NCBI RefSeq assembly: GCF_032108445.1
Contig: NZ_CP134876.1
Coordinates: 3,472,001 to 3,536,000, forward strand
Length of the DNA stretch: 64,000 nucleotides
Direction: 5' to 3'
Origin: Micromonospora halotolerans
GTDB taxonomy: Bacteria; Actinomycetota; Actinomycetes; Mycobacteriales; Micromonosporaceae
The notes beneath the pieces were generated by a model. The model saw only the letters and a list, made by a program, of their open reading frames with translations. It did not search any database and was not told the origin of the DNA. Of this stretch, positions 26,002-33,888 are shown piece after piece. A program made the translations under genes and the position numbers. Within the stretch, counting starts at the first letter, position 1; each line of letters opens with the position of its first letter.

Positions 26002-26526
26002 TCAGGCCTCCGCCCGCGTGGGGGCGGCCGTCGCCTGGGCCGCGAGATCGTGCAGCGCCGTCCCGGCCAGCCGGTACGGCACCCACTCGTCCATCGGGGT
26101 GGCGCCGATCGCGGCGTAGAAGCGGGCGGCCGGGTTCCAGTTGATCATCCACCACTCGAGCCGCCGGTAGCCGCGCTCGACGCAGATCGCGGCGAGGGTC
26201 GCGAGCAGCAGACGGCCCGCGCCGGTGCCGCGGGCGGAGGGCCGGACGTACAGGTCCTCCAGGTAGATGCCGTGCACGCCCTCCCAGGTGGAGAAGTTGA
26301 GGAACCAGAGGGCGAAGCCGATCGGCTGGTCGGCGGGATCCACCGCGACGTGCCCGAACAGCGCCGGGCTCGGGCTGAACAGGGCGGCGGTGAGCTGTTC
26401 CTCGGTGAGGTGGCACTGCTCGGGGGCGCGTTCGTACTCGGCGAGTTCGTGCACCATGGTGACGACGGCCGGCACGTCCTCGGGACGCGCCGGCCGGATC
26501 GTCGGTGCCTGGGCGGGCAGGCTCAC
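26002..26526 (-). CDS. GNAT acetyltransferase coupled to sodN
   Basis: A 174-residue GNAT protein of the spermidine/diamine acetyltransferase-like group: VTMVHELAEYERAPEQCHLT near the N-terminus, VHGIYLEDLYVRPSARGTGAG (acetyl-CoA motif A) and RLEWWMINWNPAARFYAAIGA. The YLEDLYV and W-x-V-L-D-W-N-like segments resemble SAT1-type thialysine/polyamine acetyltransferases. The GTG start overlaps the sodN stop (GTGA), so it is co-translated with Ni-SOD. Whether it has any role in SOD maturation is unknown. Confidence 0.86.
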   Translation of the reverse strand: MSLPAQAPTIRPARPEDVPAVVTMVHELAEYERAPEQCHLTEEQLTAALFSPSPALFGHVAVDPADQPIGFALWFLNFSTWEGVHGIYLEDLYVRPSARGTGAGRLLLATLAAICVERGYRRLEWWMINWNPAARFYAAIGATPMDEWVPYRLAGTALHDLAAQATAAPTRAEA

Positions 26527-26927
26527 GCCTGCTTGGTCTCCCAGAAGATCTTGGCGATCTCGTCGATCTTCTGCAGCAGATGGTCGGCGACGGCCGGGTC
26601 CATGCTGCCCTTGGCGCCGGCCGAGCCGGCGAGCTTGGTGGTCTCGTTGAAGAGCTGGTGCAGGTGCGGGTACTTCTCGAAGTGCTGCGGCTTGAAGTAG
26701 TCGGTCCAGAGCACCCACAGGTGGTGCTTGACCAGCTCCGCCCGCTGCTCCTTGATCAGGATGGCGCGCGTGCGGTACTCCGGGTCGGTGTTGGCCTGGT
26801 ACTTCTCGCAGATCATTTTGACCGACTCGGCCTCGATCCGGGCCTGCGCCGGGTCGTAGACGCCGCACGGCAGGTCGCAGTGCGCGCTGGCGGTCACACG
26901 GGGCGTAAGGATGCGAGGAAGGCGCAT
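26523..26927 (-). CDS. sodN: Nickel superoxide dismutase
   Basis: Ni-SOD dismutes superoxide in the cytoplasm. The 134-residue precursor has a 15-residue propeptide (MRLPRILTPRVTASA) that must be removed to expose His1. The nickel hook is HCDLPCGVY at residues 16-24, giving His1, Cys2 and Cys6 of the mature enzyme. The body continues KMICEKYQANTDPEY as in Streptomyces SodN. GGAGG lies about 7 nt before the ATG. It is divergent from sodX, whose product trims the propeptide. In Streptomyces the gene is nickel-induced through Nur; I did not find a clear Nur box in the 84-base intergenic region. Confidence 0.96.
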   Translation of the reverse strand: MRLPRILTPRVTASAHCDLPCGVYDPAQARIEAESVKMICEKYQANTDPEYRTRAILIKEQRAELVKHHLWVLWTDYFKPQHFEKYPHLHQLFNETTKLAGSAGAKGSMDPAVADHLLQKIDEIAKIFWETKQA

Positions 26928-27011
26928 CAGGGTCCTCCATGGGATGTTTGCGATGATCCAAGACGACACTACTCCTGGAGATGCTCCCCGGCGGGCGGGA
27001 GGTGAAACCCC

Positions 27012-27356
27012 GTGGGTGCTGTGGATCACCGGCTGCGCGGGCCGCTGGTGCCGGTCCTCGTCACCGGCCCGTCCATGGCCCCGACCCTGCGGCACGGCGA
27101 CGCCGTGCTGGTGCGGACCGGGGGCCGCCCGGTACGCCCCGGCGACGTGGTGGTGGCGGTCTTCCGCAGTCGCCCCGACCTGCTCGTGGTCAAGCGCGCG
27201 GTCCGCCGGCAGGACGGCGGCTGGTGGCTGCGCGGCGACAACGACCTGGTCACCGACGACTCCCGGGCGTACGGGGTGGCCGACGTGCGGGGCCGGGTGG
27301 TCCTCCGGTACTGGCCGCGTCCGGGACGGGTCACCGGCGGGCCGCGTCGGATATGA
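27012..27356 (+). CDS. sodX: Ni-SOD maturation protease (S26 signal-peptidase-like)
   Basis: A 114-residue soluble S26-family peptidase, the expected processing enzyme for the SodN propeptide. The catalytic serine lies in VTGPSMAPTLRHGD (Ser21) and the lysine in LLVVKRAVRR (Lys61), followed by WWLRGDNDLVTDDSRAYG. It lacks the membrane anchor of true signal peptidases, in line with cytoplasmic processing of Ni-SOD. GGGAGG lies about 9 nt before the GTG. The divergent sodN-sodX arrangement is the usual one. Confidence 0.92.
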   Translation: MGAVDHRLRGPLVPVLVTGPSMAPTLRHGDAVLVRTGGRPVRPGDVVVAVFRSRPDLLVVKRAVRRQDGGWWLRGDNDLVTDDSRAYGVADVRGRVVLRYWPRPGRVTGGPRRI

Positions 27357-27496
27357 CCCCGATCACACCCCGGTGCGGCATGCCTGACTATGCTCGGAAA
27401 GTGCCCGGGTGACCCCCCGCACCGCCGCCCCGCTGGCCGCTGACCACGCGTGCCGAGCCGGCCGGTCCGTCTGCTCGACAGATCCTGGAGTCACCA

Positions 27497-28672
27497 ATGT
27501 CTACGTCCACCCCGGACCCCGCTGATCCCGTTTTCCGGCTGCACCTCGGCGGCAAGATGGCCGTCGCCTCGACCGTGCCGCTCACCAGCCGGGAGGACCT
27601 CTCCCTCGCGTACACCCCGGGTGTGGCCCGGGTCTGCGAGGCGATCGCCGCCGACCCCGCCCTGGCCGACGACTACACCTGGGTGTCGCACACCGTCGCC
27701 GTGGTCACCGACGGTTCCGCCGTGCTCGGCCTGGGCAACATCGGCCCGCGCGCGGCCCTGCCCGTCATGGAGGGCAAGGCGGTGCTGTTCAAGCAGTTCG
27801 CGGGCGTCGACGCCGTCCCGGTCTGCCTGGACACCCAGGACGTGGACGAGATCGTGGCGGCGGTGCGGGCGATCGCGCCCTCGTTCGGTGGCATCAACCT
27901 GGAGGACATCAGCGCCCCGCGCTGCTTCGAGGTGGAGCGCCGGCTGGACGAGGCGCTTCCCATCCCGGTCTTCCACGACGACCAGCACGGCACCGCCATC
28001 GTGGTGCTGGCCGCCCTGCGCAACGCCGCCACCCTGCTCAACCGCAAGCTGGGCGACCTGCGGGTGGCGGTCAGCGGGGCCGGTGCCGCCGGCGTGGCCG
28101 TGACGAAGATGCTGGTCGCCGGCGGCGTCAATCCGGACCAGGTGGTGGTCTGCGACTCCAAGGGCATCATCGGCCGGCACCGCGAGCTGACCGGGACCAA
28201 GGCCGAGCTGGCCGAGACCACCAACGCCGACGGGCGGCAGGGCGACATCACCGAGGCGTTGCGCGGCGCGGACGTCCTGGTCGGCGTCTCCGGCGGGCAG
28301 ATCCCCGAGGCGGCGGTGGCCGGCATGGCCCCGGGGGGCATCGTCTTCGCGCTGGCGAACCCCACCCCGGAGGTGCACCCCGAGGTGGCCGCCCGGCATG
28401 TGGCCGTGGTCGCCACCGGGCGCAGCGACTACCCCAACCAGATCAACAACGTGCTGGCCTTCCCCGGCGTGTTCCGGGGCGCGCTGGACGCGCGGGCCAC
28501 CCGGATCACCGACGGGATGAAGGTGGCCGCCGCCGACGCCATCGCCAACGTGGTGGCCGAGTCGCTGACGGCGGAGGCCATCGTGCCCTCCCCGCTCGAC
28601 CCGCGGGTCGCCCCCGCGGTCGCCGAGGCGGTCGCCGAGGCGGCCCGCCGCGACGGGGTCGCCCGCCGCTGA
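27497..28672 (+). CDS. Malic enzyme (NAD-dependent type)
   Basis: A 391-residue malate dehydrogenase (decarboxylating) producing pyruvate and CO2. Signatures are SLAYTPGVARVCEAI, GLGNIGPRAALPVMEGKAVLFKQFAGVDA, FHDDQHGTAIVVLAAL and the dinucleotide fold VAVSGAGAAGVAVTKML. It is the short form without the phosphotransacetylase-like tail seen in MaeB fusions. TATGCT at 27389-27394 may be the -10 of its promoter. GGAG lies about 7 nt before the ATG. A hairpin follows at 28681. Cofactor preference cannot be fixed from the sequence alone. Confidence 0.93.
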   Translation: MSTSTPDPADPVFRLHLGGKMAVASTVPLTSREDLSLAYTPGVARVCEAIAADPALADDYTWVSHTVAVVTDGSAVLGLGNIGPRAALPVMEGKAVLFKQFAGVDAVPVCLDTQDVDEIVAAVRAIAPSFGGINLEDISAPRCFEVERRLDEALPIPVFHDDQHGTAIVVLAALRNAATLLNRKLGDLRVAVSGAGAAGVAVTKMLVAGGVNPDQVVVCDSKGIIGRHRELTGTKAELAETTNADGRQGDITEALRGADVLVGVSGGQIPEAAVAGMAPGGIVFALANPTPEVHPEVAARHVAVVATGRSDYPNQINNVLAFPGVFRGALDARATRITDGMKVAAADAIANVVAESLTAEAIVPSPLDPRVAPAVAEAVAEAARRDGVARR

Positions 28673-28680
28673 AACTCGCG

Positions 28681-28723
28681 GAAGGGGACCATCCGCACGG
28701 CTTTTGTGGGGAAGGTCCCCTTC
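28681..28723 (+). terminator. Stem-loop after the malic enzyme gene
   Basis: GAAGGGGACC (28681-28690) pairs perfectly with GGTCCCCTTC (28714-28723); the 23-base loop contains CTTTTG. It lies 8 bases after the stop codon and also precedes the promoter of the next gene. Confidence 0.72.
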
Positions 28724-28756
28724 TGAACGGGCGCTCAGCTTGTTACGGTGCCGATC

Positions 28757-29710
28757 ATGCGTGCTGCCTTCGCCTCGGCCTTCGACGCCGACAACCCGCT
28801 CGCCGCGCTCACCGTCGGCGACCGCCCCGAGCCGACCCACCCCGAGGACGACTGGGTCACCGTGCAGGTCCGGGCCAGCTCGCTCAACCACCACGACCTG
28901 TGGTCGCTGCGCGGGGTGGGCCTCAGCGCCGACCAGCTCCCCATGATCCTCGGCTGCGACGCGGTCGGCACCGACCCGGACGGCAACGAGGTGGTCGTCT
29001 ACCCCGTGGTGCCCACCCTGGGTGACCCGCGCGGGGTCTCGATCCTCTCCGAGTACTTTCCCGGCACCTTCGCCGAGCGGGTGGCCGTACCCCGGATGAA
29101 CCTGCTGCCGCTGCCCGACGGCCTCTCGGCGGCCGACGCGGCCTGCCTGCCGACGGCCTGGCTCACCGCGTGGCGGATGCTCACCACCCGGGGCCGGGTC
29201 GGCGACGGCGAGTCCGTGCTGGTCCAGGGGGCCGGCGGGGGCGTGGCCACCGCGGCCGTCGCGCTCGGCGTCGCGCTCGGCAAGCGGGTGTACGCGACCA
29301 GCCGCGACGCCAGCAAGCGGGAGCGGATCACCGAGCTGGGCGCGACCGCCCTGGAGCCCGGCGCCCGGCTGCCCGAGCGGGTCGACGTGGTGATCGAGAC
29401 GGTCGGCGCGGCCACCTTCGACCACTCGCTGAAGTCGGCCGCCCCGATGGCCCGGATCGTGGTCTCCGGCGCCACCGCCGGCCACGAGCCCAAGGTGAAC
29501 CTGCGCCGGGTCTTCGCCATGCAGCTGGAGATCCTCGGCACTTCGATGGGCACCCCCGACGAGCTGACCCAGCTCCTGGCGTTCTGCGCCGAGCACGAGG
29601 TGCGCCCCGTGGTGGACAGCGTCGTGCCGTTCAGCCGGATCGAGGAGGCGTTCGCCCGCCTGCAGTCCGGTGACGCCTTCGGCAAGGTCGTCGTCGACCA
29701 CACCGCCTGA
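28757..29710 (+). CDS. Zinc-binding dehydrogenase / quinone oxidoreductase family
   Basis: A 317-residue medium-chain dehydrogenase/reductase. The GroES-like N-terminal domain has VQVRASSLNHHDLWSLRG and ILGCDAVGT. The Rossmann domain has VLVQGAGGGVATAAVALGVALGKRVYATS. It lacks the structural zinc cysteines, and the catalytic Cys is not obvious, so a zinc-independent quinone-oxidoreductase-type enzyme is most likely. The ATG is preceded by TACGGT exactly 7 nt upstream (28744-28749), a leaderless layout; a GTG at 28748 overlaps that hexamer and is rejected. The substrate is unknown. Confidence 0.88.
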   Translation: MRAAFASAFDADNPLAALTVGDRPEPTHPEDDWVTVQVRASSLNHHDLWSLRGVGLSADQLPMILGCDAVGTDPDGNEVVVYPVVPTLGDPRGVSILSEYFPGTFAERVAVPRMNLLPLPDGLSAADAACLPTAWLTAWRMLTTRGRVGDGESVLVQGAGGGVATAAVALGVALGKRVYATSRDASKRERITELGATALEPGARLPERVDVVIETVGAATFDHSLKSAAPMARIVVSGATAGHEPKVNLRRVFAMQLEILGTSMGTPDELTQLLAFCAEHEVRPVVDSVVPFSRIEEAFARLQSGDAFGKVVVDHTA

Positions 29711-29736
29711 CCGGCCACGCCGCCCTGGGCGACCGG

Positions 29737-30702
29737 TCAGAGATGGTCGTCCAGGGTGGCCACGCCGCCGCGGGTGGCGTCGGCCGGGAGCCGCTTCTTC
29801 GCCGCCGCGTCGCCGTAGAGCGTCCAGCGCAGGAACTCGACGGTGGTGTCGGCGACCACCCGCAGTGCCCTGCCGTCGGCGAGCAGGGCTCGCCCGTGGT
29901 CGCCGTCGGGCAGGCTGAGCATCGCCTTCGGCCACGGCACCGCGTCGTAGACCGCCTTGCCGGCGGCGTAACCCACCACCTCGTCGGCCTCGCCGTGCAC
30001 GAACAGCTGCGGCGCCGCCGCCCCGGCGAACGCGGTGCCGACGCCGAGCGCCGTGCCGGCGAAGACGATCCCGGCGTCCAGGCGCTCGTCCCGGCCCGCG
30101 GTGAACAGCCCGATCGTGGTCACCCCGCCCGCGCTGTGCCCGGTCGCGGCCACCCGCTCCGGGTCCAGCCGGCCGCGCAGCGGATCGCCCGCCTTCCCGT
30201 CGAGGGCGAGCACCTGGGTCAGCACGTACGACACGTCGGCCGGCTGGTTGAGCACGTCGAGCGGGTTGCCGTCGCCGCCGGCGCCGGTGTGCGGGAACTT
30301 CGGCGCGGCCACCACGAACCCGGCGGCCGCCCAGCGGGTCAGCAGCAGCTGGTAGTCCTCCGGCCGGCCGCCCAGCCCGTGGCTGAACAGCACCACGGGG
30401 AACCGCCCGGACGCCGCCGGCACGGACCGCTCCGGCGCGCCGCCGGCCTCACCCCGCGCCGGGTACCAGAGGGTCACCGGCAGCGGGCGGTCGCCGTCGC
30501 GGTTCAGCTTCAACTGGCGTACGCCCACCGCGAAGCTCTCGCTGGGTGCGTGCCCGGCGGGCACCCGCGGCGCGGGCGTGGTGGCCTTCGGCGGGGCGTC
30601 GGGGGCGGCGCGCCCGGCCGGGGCGGAACCGCCCGAGCAGCCGGCCAGACCCGTGCTGAGCAGGGCGGCAGCGGTGACGAGGGCGGCAGGACGACGGCGC
30701 AT
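29737..30702 (-). CDS. Lipoprotein alpha/beta hydrolase (chlorophyllase-like)
   Basis: A 321-residue exported lipoprotein. The signal peptide MRRRPAALVTAAALLSTGLAGCS ends in a lipobox (LAGC). The alpha/beta hydrolase core has VTLWYPARG, VVLFSHGLGGRPEDY (oxyanion region), ATGHSAGGVTT (nucleophile G-H-S-A-G), VHGEADEVV (acid) and DGDHGRA (His). It resembles platelet-activating-factor acetylhydrolase and chlorophyllase-type proteins. A second, clearly related gene lies at 31332. CACAAT sits 7 nt before the ATG, a weaker leaderless candidate. The substrate is unknown. Confidence 0.87.
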   Translation of the reverse strand: MRRRPAALVTAAALLSTGLAGCSGGSAPAGRAAPDAPPKATTPAPRVPAGHAPSESFAVGVRQLKLNRDGDRPLPVTLWYPARGEAGGAPERSVPAASGRFPVVLFSHGLGGRPEDYQLLLTRWAAAGFVVAAPKFPHTGAGGDGNPLDVLNQPADVSYVLTQVLALDGKAGDPLRGRLDPERVAATGHSAGGVTTIGLFTAGRDERLDAGIVFAGTALGVGTAFAGAAAPQLFVHGEADEVVGYAAGKAVYDAVPWPKAMLSLPDGDHGRALLADGRALRVVADTTVEFLRWTLYGDAAAKKRLPADATRGGVATLDDHL

Positions 30703-30768
30703 GAACACGATTGTGCCTCGCGCTCCCGGGTGACCGGCCGGCATCGCACCCAGCGTGACGCGATCGCC

Positions 30769-31296
30769 TCAACCGGTCGGCGGCCGCCCCGCCCGCAGCC
30801 GGGCCAGGTCGGCGGCGTCCTTCGCCCGGCGGGGCCGGTCGGGCATCCAGACCGGGTACATCTCCTTGAACTCGATCTGGGCGGCCACGCTGATCACCGG
30901 GGCGGTGTGTGGGCCGATCCGGCCCGGCGGGGCGTCCAGCATGCCCTCCGGCAGCGGGGTGCCGGCCCACGGCCCGGCCCCGACCACCACCCGTCCCTCC
31001 GGGTCCCGGTCCAGGTACGCGAAGCTCAGCTCGACGTCGCCCCGGAGGAGGTCGAGCTGCTTCTCGACCGGCATCCGGGGGTCGGGGGCCCAGCCCAGCC
31101 CGCCGAGCCGCGCCGCCAGCGGACCGGCGTCGCGCCGCCAGCAGTACCAGTCGACGTCCACGTGCGGCCGGCTCACCGCGCCGAGGTGGAAGTCCATCGC
31201 CCACCCGCCGCGCAGCCACACCGCGATCCCGGCCGCGCCGGTCAGCGCGACCACCTCGCGGATCGCGTCGAGTTGCCGCCCGGCCAGCCCGTCCAT
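30769..31296 (-). CDS. Nucleotidyltransferase-fold protein (aminoglycoside adenylyltransferase-like)
   Basis: A 175-residue protein of the small NTP_transf_5 type, related to aminoglycoside 2''-adenylyltransferase and lincosamide nucleotidyltransferase. The active-site segment is WLRGGWAMDFHLG followed by RPHVDVDWYCW, with the metal-binding DVD. A later PHTAPVISVAAQIEFKEMY segment matches the family C-terminal region. TAGCCT (complement of 31304-31309) lies exactly 7 nt before the ATG, so it is probably leaderless. It sits between two related lipoprotein hydrolases. Such genes are common in actinomycete chromosomes and do not by themselves show resistance. Confidence 0.82.
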   Translation of the reverse strand: MDGLAGRQLDAIREVVALTGAAGIAVWLRGGWAMDFHLGAVSRPHVDVDWYCWRRDAGPLAARLGGLGWAPDPRMPVEKQLDLLRGDVELSFAYLDRDPEGRVVVGAGPWAGTPLPEGMLDAPPGRIGPHTAPVISVAAQIEFKEMYPVWMPDRPRRAKDAADLARLRAGRPPTG

Positions 31297-31331
31297 CCGG
31301 GGAAGGCTACCGAGGCGGGCGGGGCGCGCGC

Positions 31332-32339
31332 TCACCCGGAGAGGGCGCGGGTGGTGAGGGTGGTGACGCCGGGGAGGAGGGCGTCGGCGGGCAGCCGGTC
31401 TCGGGCGCGCCGGTCGTCGTAGAGGGTCCAGCGGAGGAAATCGGTGGTGGCGGCGAGGACCTGCGCGAACCCGGGGCAACCCGGGGTCAGGTACGCGCCG
31501 TGGCCCTGGCCGGGCAGGCTCAGGAAGGCGGCCGGGCCGAGGCTGCGGGCGTACGCGGCCCGGCCGACCGACTCGGGCACGACCGGGTCCGCGCCGCCGT
31601 GCACGAAGAGCAGGGGCGCCACCGGGCCGGCGAAGCTGCCGGCCAGCCCGCCACCGGCGATGACGATGCCGGCGCGCAGCCGGGCGGAGTGCCCCGACGT
31701 GAACATGCCGGCCGTGGTGAAGCCGCCCGCCGAGTGCCCGGCGGCGGCGAACCGGTCCACCGCGAGGTGCCCGGCCAGCGGGTCCCCGGGCCGGGCGTCG
31801 AGGCGGACCAGGTGGCGGATCAACCGCCAGCCGTCGGCGGGCTGGTTCCGCACGTCGGCCCGGGTGAAGTCGCGCGCCCGCAGGTTGGTCCGCGGGTAGG
31901 CCGGCGCGGCCACCACGAACCCGGCCGCCGCCCAGCGGGTCGTCAACGGGGCGTGCAGCTCGGGGAGACTGCCCAGGCCGTGGCTGTAGACGACCACCGG
32001 GAACCGCCCGGCAGCCACCGGGGCGCCGGGCCGGGGGACGGGCCCGGCCGTCACCGCGCCGCCGGCCGGGTCGGTGGTGGCCGCGCCGCCGCCCGGCTCG
32101 GCCGTGTGTGCGGTGGTCGGGGCGGTGGCGGGCAGGCGGGCGCCGGGCTCGGCCGGATACCAGACGGTGACCGGCAGCGGCCGGGGGCCGTCTGGGTCGA
32201 CGACGAGGTGGCGCACGCCCACGGCGTACGGCTGCGGTGGCACCGGCCGGAAGGGCGGGACCCGGTCGGTGGCGGCGGCCGGGCCGCACCCGGCCGCCAG
32301 CGCCACCAGCAGCGCGGCGGCCAGCCGCTGCACCCTCAC
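31332..32339 (-). CDS. Lipoprotein alpha/beta hydrolase, paralogue of the gene at 29737
   Basis: A 335-residue exported hydrolase. A short signal peptide ends LLVALAAGCGP (lipobox AAGC). The core mirrors the neighbour: LPVTVWYPAEPG, VVVYSHGLGSLPELHAPL, AAGHSAGGFTT, VHGGADPVV, GQGHGAYL and FLRWTLYDD. An inserted Ala/Thr/Gly-rich stretch (TAPTTAHTAEPGGG) follows the first beta strands. The start GTG 32339 has TACCGT 6 nt upstream (complement of 32346-32351). The two hydrolases share SHGLG, GHSAGG and FLRWTLY blocks, so a local duplication is likely; the substrate is unknown. Confidence 0.86.
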   Translation of the reverse strand: MRVQRLAAALLVALAAGCGPAAATDRVPPFRPVPPQPYAVGVRHLVVDPDGPRPLPVTVWYPAEPGARLPATAPTTAHTAEPGGGAATTDPAGGAVTAGPVPRPGAPVAAGRFPVVVYSHGLGSLPELHAPLTTRWAAAGFVVAAPAYPRTNLRARDFTRADVRNQPADGWRLIRHLVRLDARPGDPLAGHLAVDRFAAAGHSAGGFTTAGMFTSGHSARLRAGIVIAGGGLAGSFAGPVAPLLFVHGGADPVVPESVGRAAYARSLGPAAFLSLPGQGHGAYLTPGCPGFAQVLAATTDFLRWTLYDDRRARDRLPADALLPGVTTLTTRALSG

Positions 32340-32476
32340 CCCCTCACGGTAGGCGGCCGGCCGGCCGGTCCGGCCCCGCCGACCGGGCCGACGCGCCTCC
32401 ACCACCCGGACGGGCGTGGTCCGTCACCGGCCCGGCGGGATCATTCCGGTCGCCCCGCTTCGCTAGGGTCACGCCC

Positions 32477-32653
32477 ATGGCTGAGAACTACACCGACCCG
32501 AGTGGCAACACCGCGCAGTTCCGCGCCTTCGTGGACTCGCCCGACAGCGCGCCGGCGGCCGCGGAGACACCGTCCCGGCTGCCGCTGTTCGCCGGCATCG
32601 GCGTGGCCGCCGTCGTGGTGGTCGCCGTCGTCGTCTGGCTGTCACTGGGCTGA
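32477..32653 (+). CDS. 58-residue single-pass membrane protein
   Basis: A tail-anchored small protein: a polar N-terminal half (MAENYTDPSGNTAQFRAFVD) and one C-terminal helix, AGIGVAAVVVVAVVVWLSLG. There is no Shine-Dalgarno; TAGGGT (32464-32469) lies exactly 7 nt before the ATG, which supports a leaderless transcript and a real gene. Its function is unknown. Confidence 0.75.
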   Translation: MAENYTDPSGNTAQFRAFVDSPDSAPAAAETPSRLPLFAGIGVAAVVVVAVVVWLSLG

Positions 32654-32683
32654 CCCGGGCCGCTGCCCCACCCACCCACGCGC

Positions 32684-32744
32684 GTTGATCATGAGGTTGG
32701 CGGCGCAAATTGCCCGATTCCCTGCCGTCAACCTCATGATCGAC
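32684..32744. repeat. Intergenic inverted repeat with GATCATGAGGTTG arms
   Basis: GTTGATCATGAGGTTGGCGGC (32684-32704) and GCCGTCAACCTCATGATCGAC (32724-32744) are inverted copies matching at 19 of 21 positions, with a core of GATCATGAGGTTG that is exact. The 19-base loop is AT-rich. It sits between a plus-strand gene and the end of ackA. It may act as a terminator, but the sequence is unlike the GC-only hairpins elsewhere in the window. Confidence 0.7.
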
Positions 32745-32775
32745 GGGGCAGGGCGGGTGGCGGGTGGCGGGTGGG

Positions 32776-33888
32776 TTAGAGCTTGAGGACCTCGCGGGTT
32801 TGTTGGGCGATCTCGCGTTCCTCGTCGGTGGCGATCACGCAGACCGTGACCTCGGCGCCGTCGGGGGAGATGACGCGGTCGCCGCTGCCGGCGTTGCGCG
32901 CCGGGTCCACGGCGATGCCGAGCCGCTCCAGGCCGGCCAGCGCCGCGGCGCGGACCGGCGCGGCGTGCTCGCCGACCCCGGCCGTGAAGGTGACGGCGTC
33001 CACCCGCCCGAGCAGGGCGTAGTACGCGCCCACGTACCCGGTGATCCGGCGGCGGTAGACGTCGAACGCGAGGGCGGCGGCCGGGTCGCCGGCGTCCCGG
33101 CGGGCCAGCACCTCCCGCATGTCGTTGACCCCGGTGAGCCCGAGCAGGCCGCTGCGGTGGTTGAGCAGGTCGTCGATGTCGTCCACGCCCATGCCGGCCT
33201 GCCGGCGCAGGTGGAAGATGATCGTCGGGTCGAGGTCGCCGCTGCGGGTGCCCATGACCAGGCCCTCCAGCGGCGACATGCCCATCGAGGTGGCCACGCT
33301 CCGCCCGCCCTCGACCGCGCAGGCGCTCGCCCCGTTGCCCAGGTGCAGGGTGATCGTGTTCAGCTCGCCGTACGGCCGGTCGAGCAGTTCCGCCGTGCGC
33401 CGCGAGACGTACGCGTGCGAGGTGCCGTGGAAGCCGTACCGGCGCACGCCGTACCGCTCGGCGACCTCCCGGTCGATGGCGTAGGTGGCGGCGGCCTCGG
33501 GCAGCGTGTGGTGGAACGCGGTGTCGAAGACGGCCACCTGCGGGGTGTCCGGCAGCGCCTCCCGGGCCACCCGGATGCCGGCCAGGTTCGCCGGGTTGTG
33601 CAGCGGCGCGAGCGGGACGAGGTCCTCGATGGCGGCGACCACCGCGTCGCCGATCCGCACCGGCGCGCTGAACGTGCGCCCGCCGTGCACCACCCGGTGT
33701 CCCACCCCGGCCAGCCCCGCCAGGTCGAGCCCCTCGATGATCTGCCGCACCGCGCTCTCGTGGTCGGCCGGCCCGCCGCCCGGCTCGCCGACCCGCTCGA
33801 CGGTGCCCTTGTCGCGCACCTCGTCGCCGTCGTAGAGCCGGTACTTGACCGACGAGGACCCGCAGTTGAGGACCAGGATCCGGCTCAT
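32776..33888 (-). CDS. ackA: Acetate kinase
   Basis: Acetate kinase interconverts acetate plus ATP with acetyl phosphate plus ADP. The 370-residue protein has the ASKHA-fold motifs LNCGSSSVKY, GVGHRVVHGG, VFDTAFHHTLP, YGFHGTSHAYVS, LHLGNGASACAV, TRSGDLDPTIIFHL and VTFTAGVGEHA in order. The ATG overlaps the pta stop (ATGA), so the two are translationally coupled and pta is first in the operon. The gene ends in TAA, rare in this window. Confidence 0.96.
   Translation of the reverse strand: MSRILVLNCGSSSVKYRLYDGDEVRDKGTVERVGEPGGGPADHESAVRQIIEGLDLAGLAGVGHRVVHGGRTFSAPVRIGDAVVAAIEDLVPLAPLHNPANLAGIRVAREALPDTPQVAVFDTAFHHTLPEAAATYAIDREVAERYGVRRYGFHGTSHAYVSRRTAELLDRPYGELNTITLHLGNGASACAVEGGRSVATSMGMSPLEGLVMGTRSGDLDPTIIFHLRRQAGMGVDDIDDLLNHRSGLLGLTGVNDMREVLARRDAGDPAAALAFDVYRRRITGYVGAYYALLGRVDAVTFTAGVGEHAAPVRAAALAGLERLGIAVDPARNAGSGDRVISPDGAEVTVCVIATDEEREIAQQTREVLKL

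Noticed and set aside
26928..27011. Nur (nickel uptake regulator) box between sodN and sodX
   Set aside because: TTTGCGATGATCC only loosely resembles TTGCA-N5-TTGCAA; I could not defend it.
30769..31296. Acquired antibiotic-resistance gene
   Set aside because: The fold is right, but base composition matches the neighbours, there is no mobile element nearby, and such genes are routine in actinomycete chromosomes.
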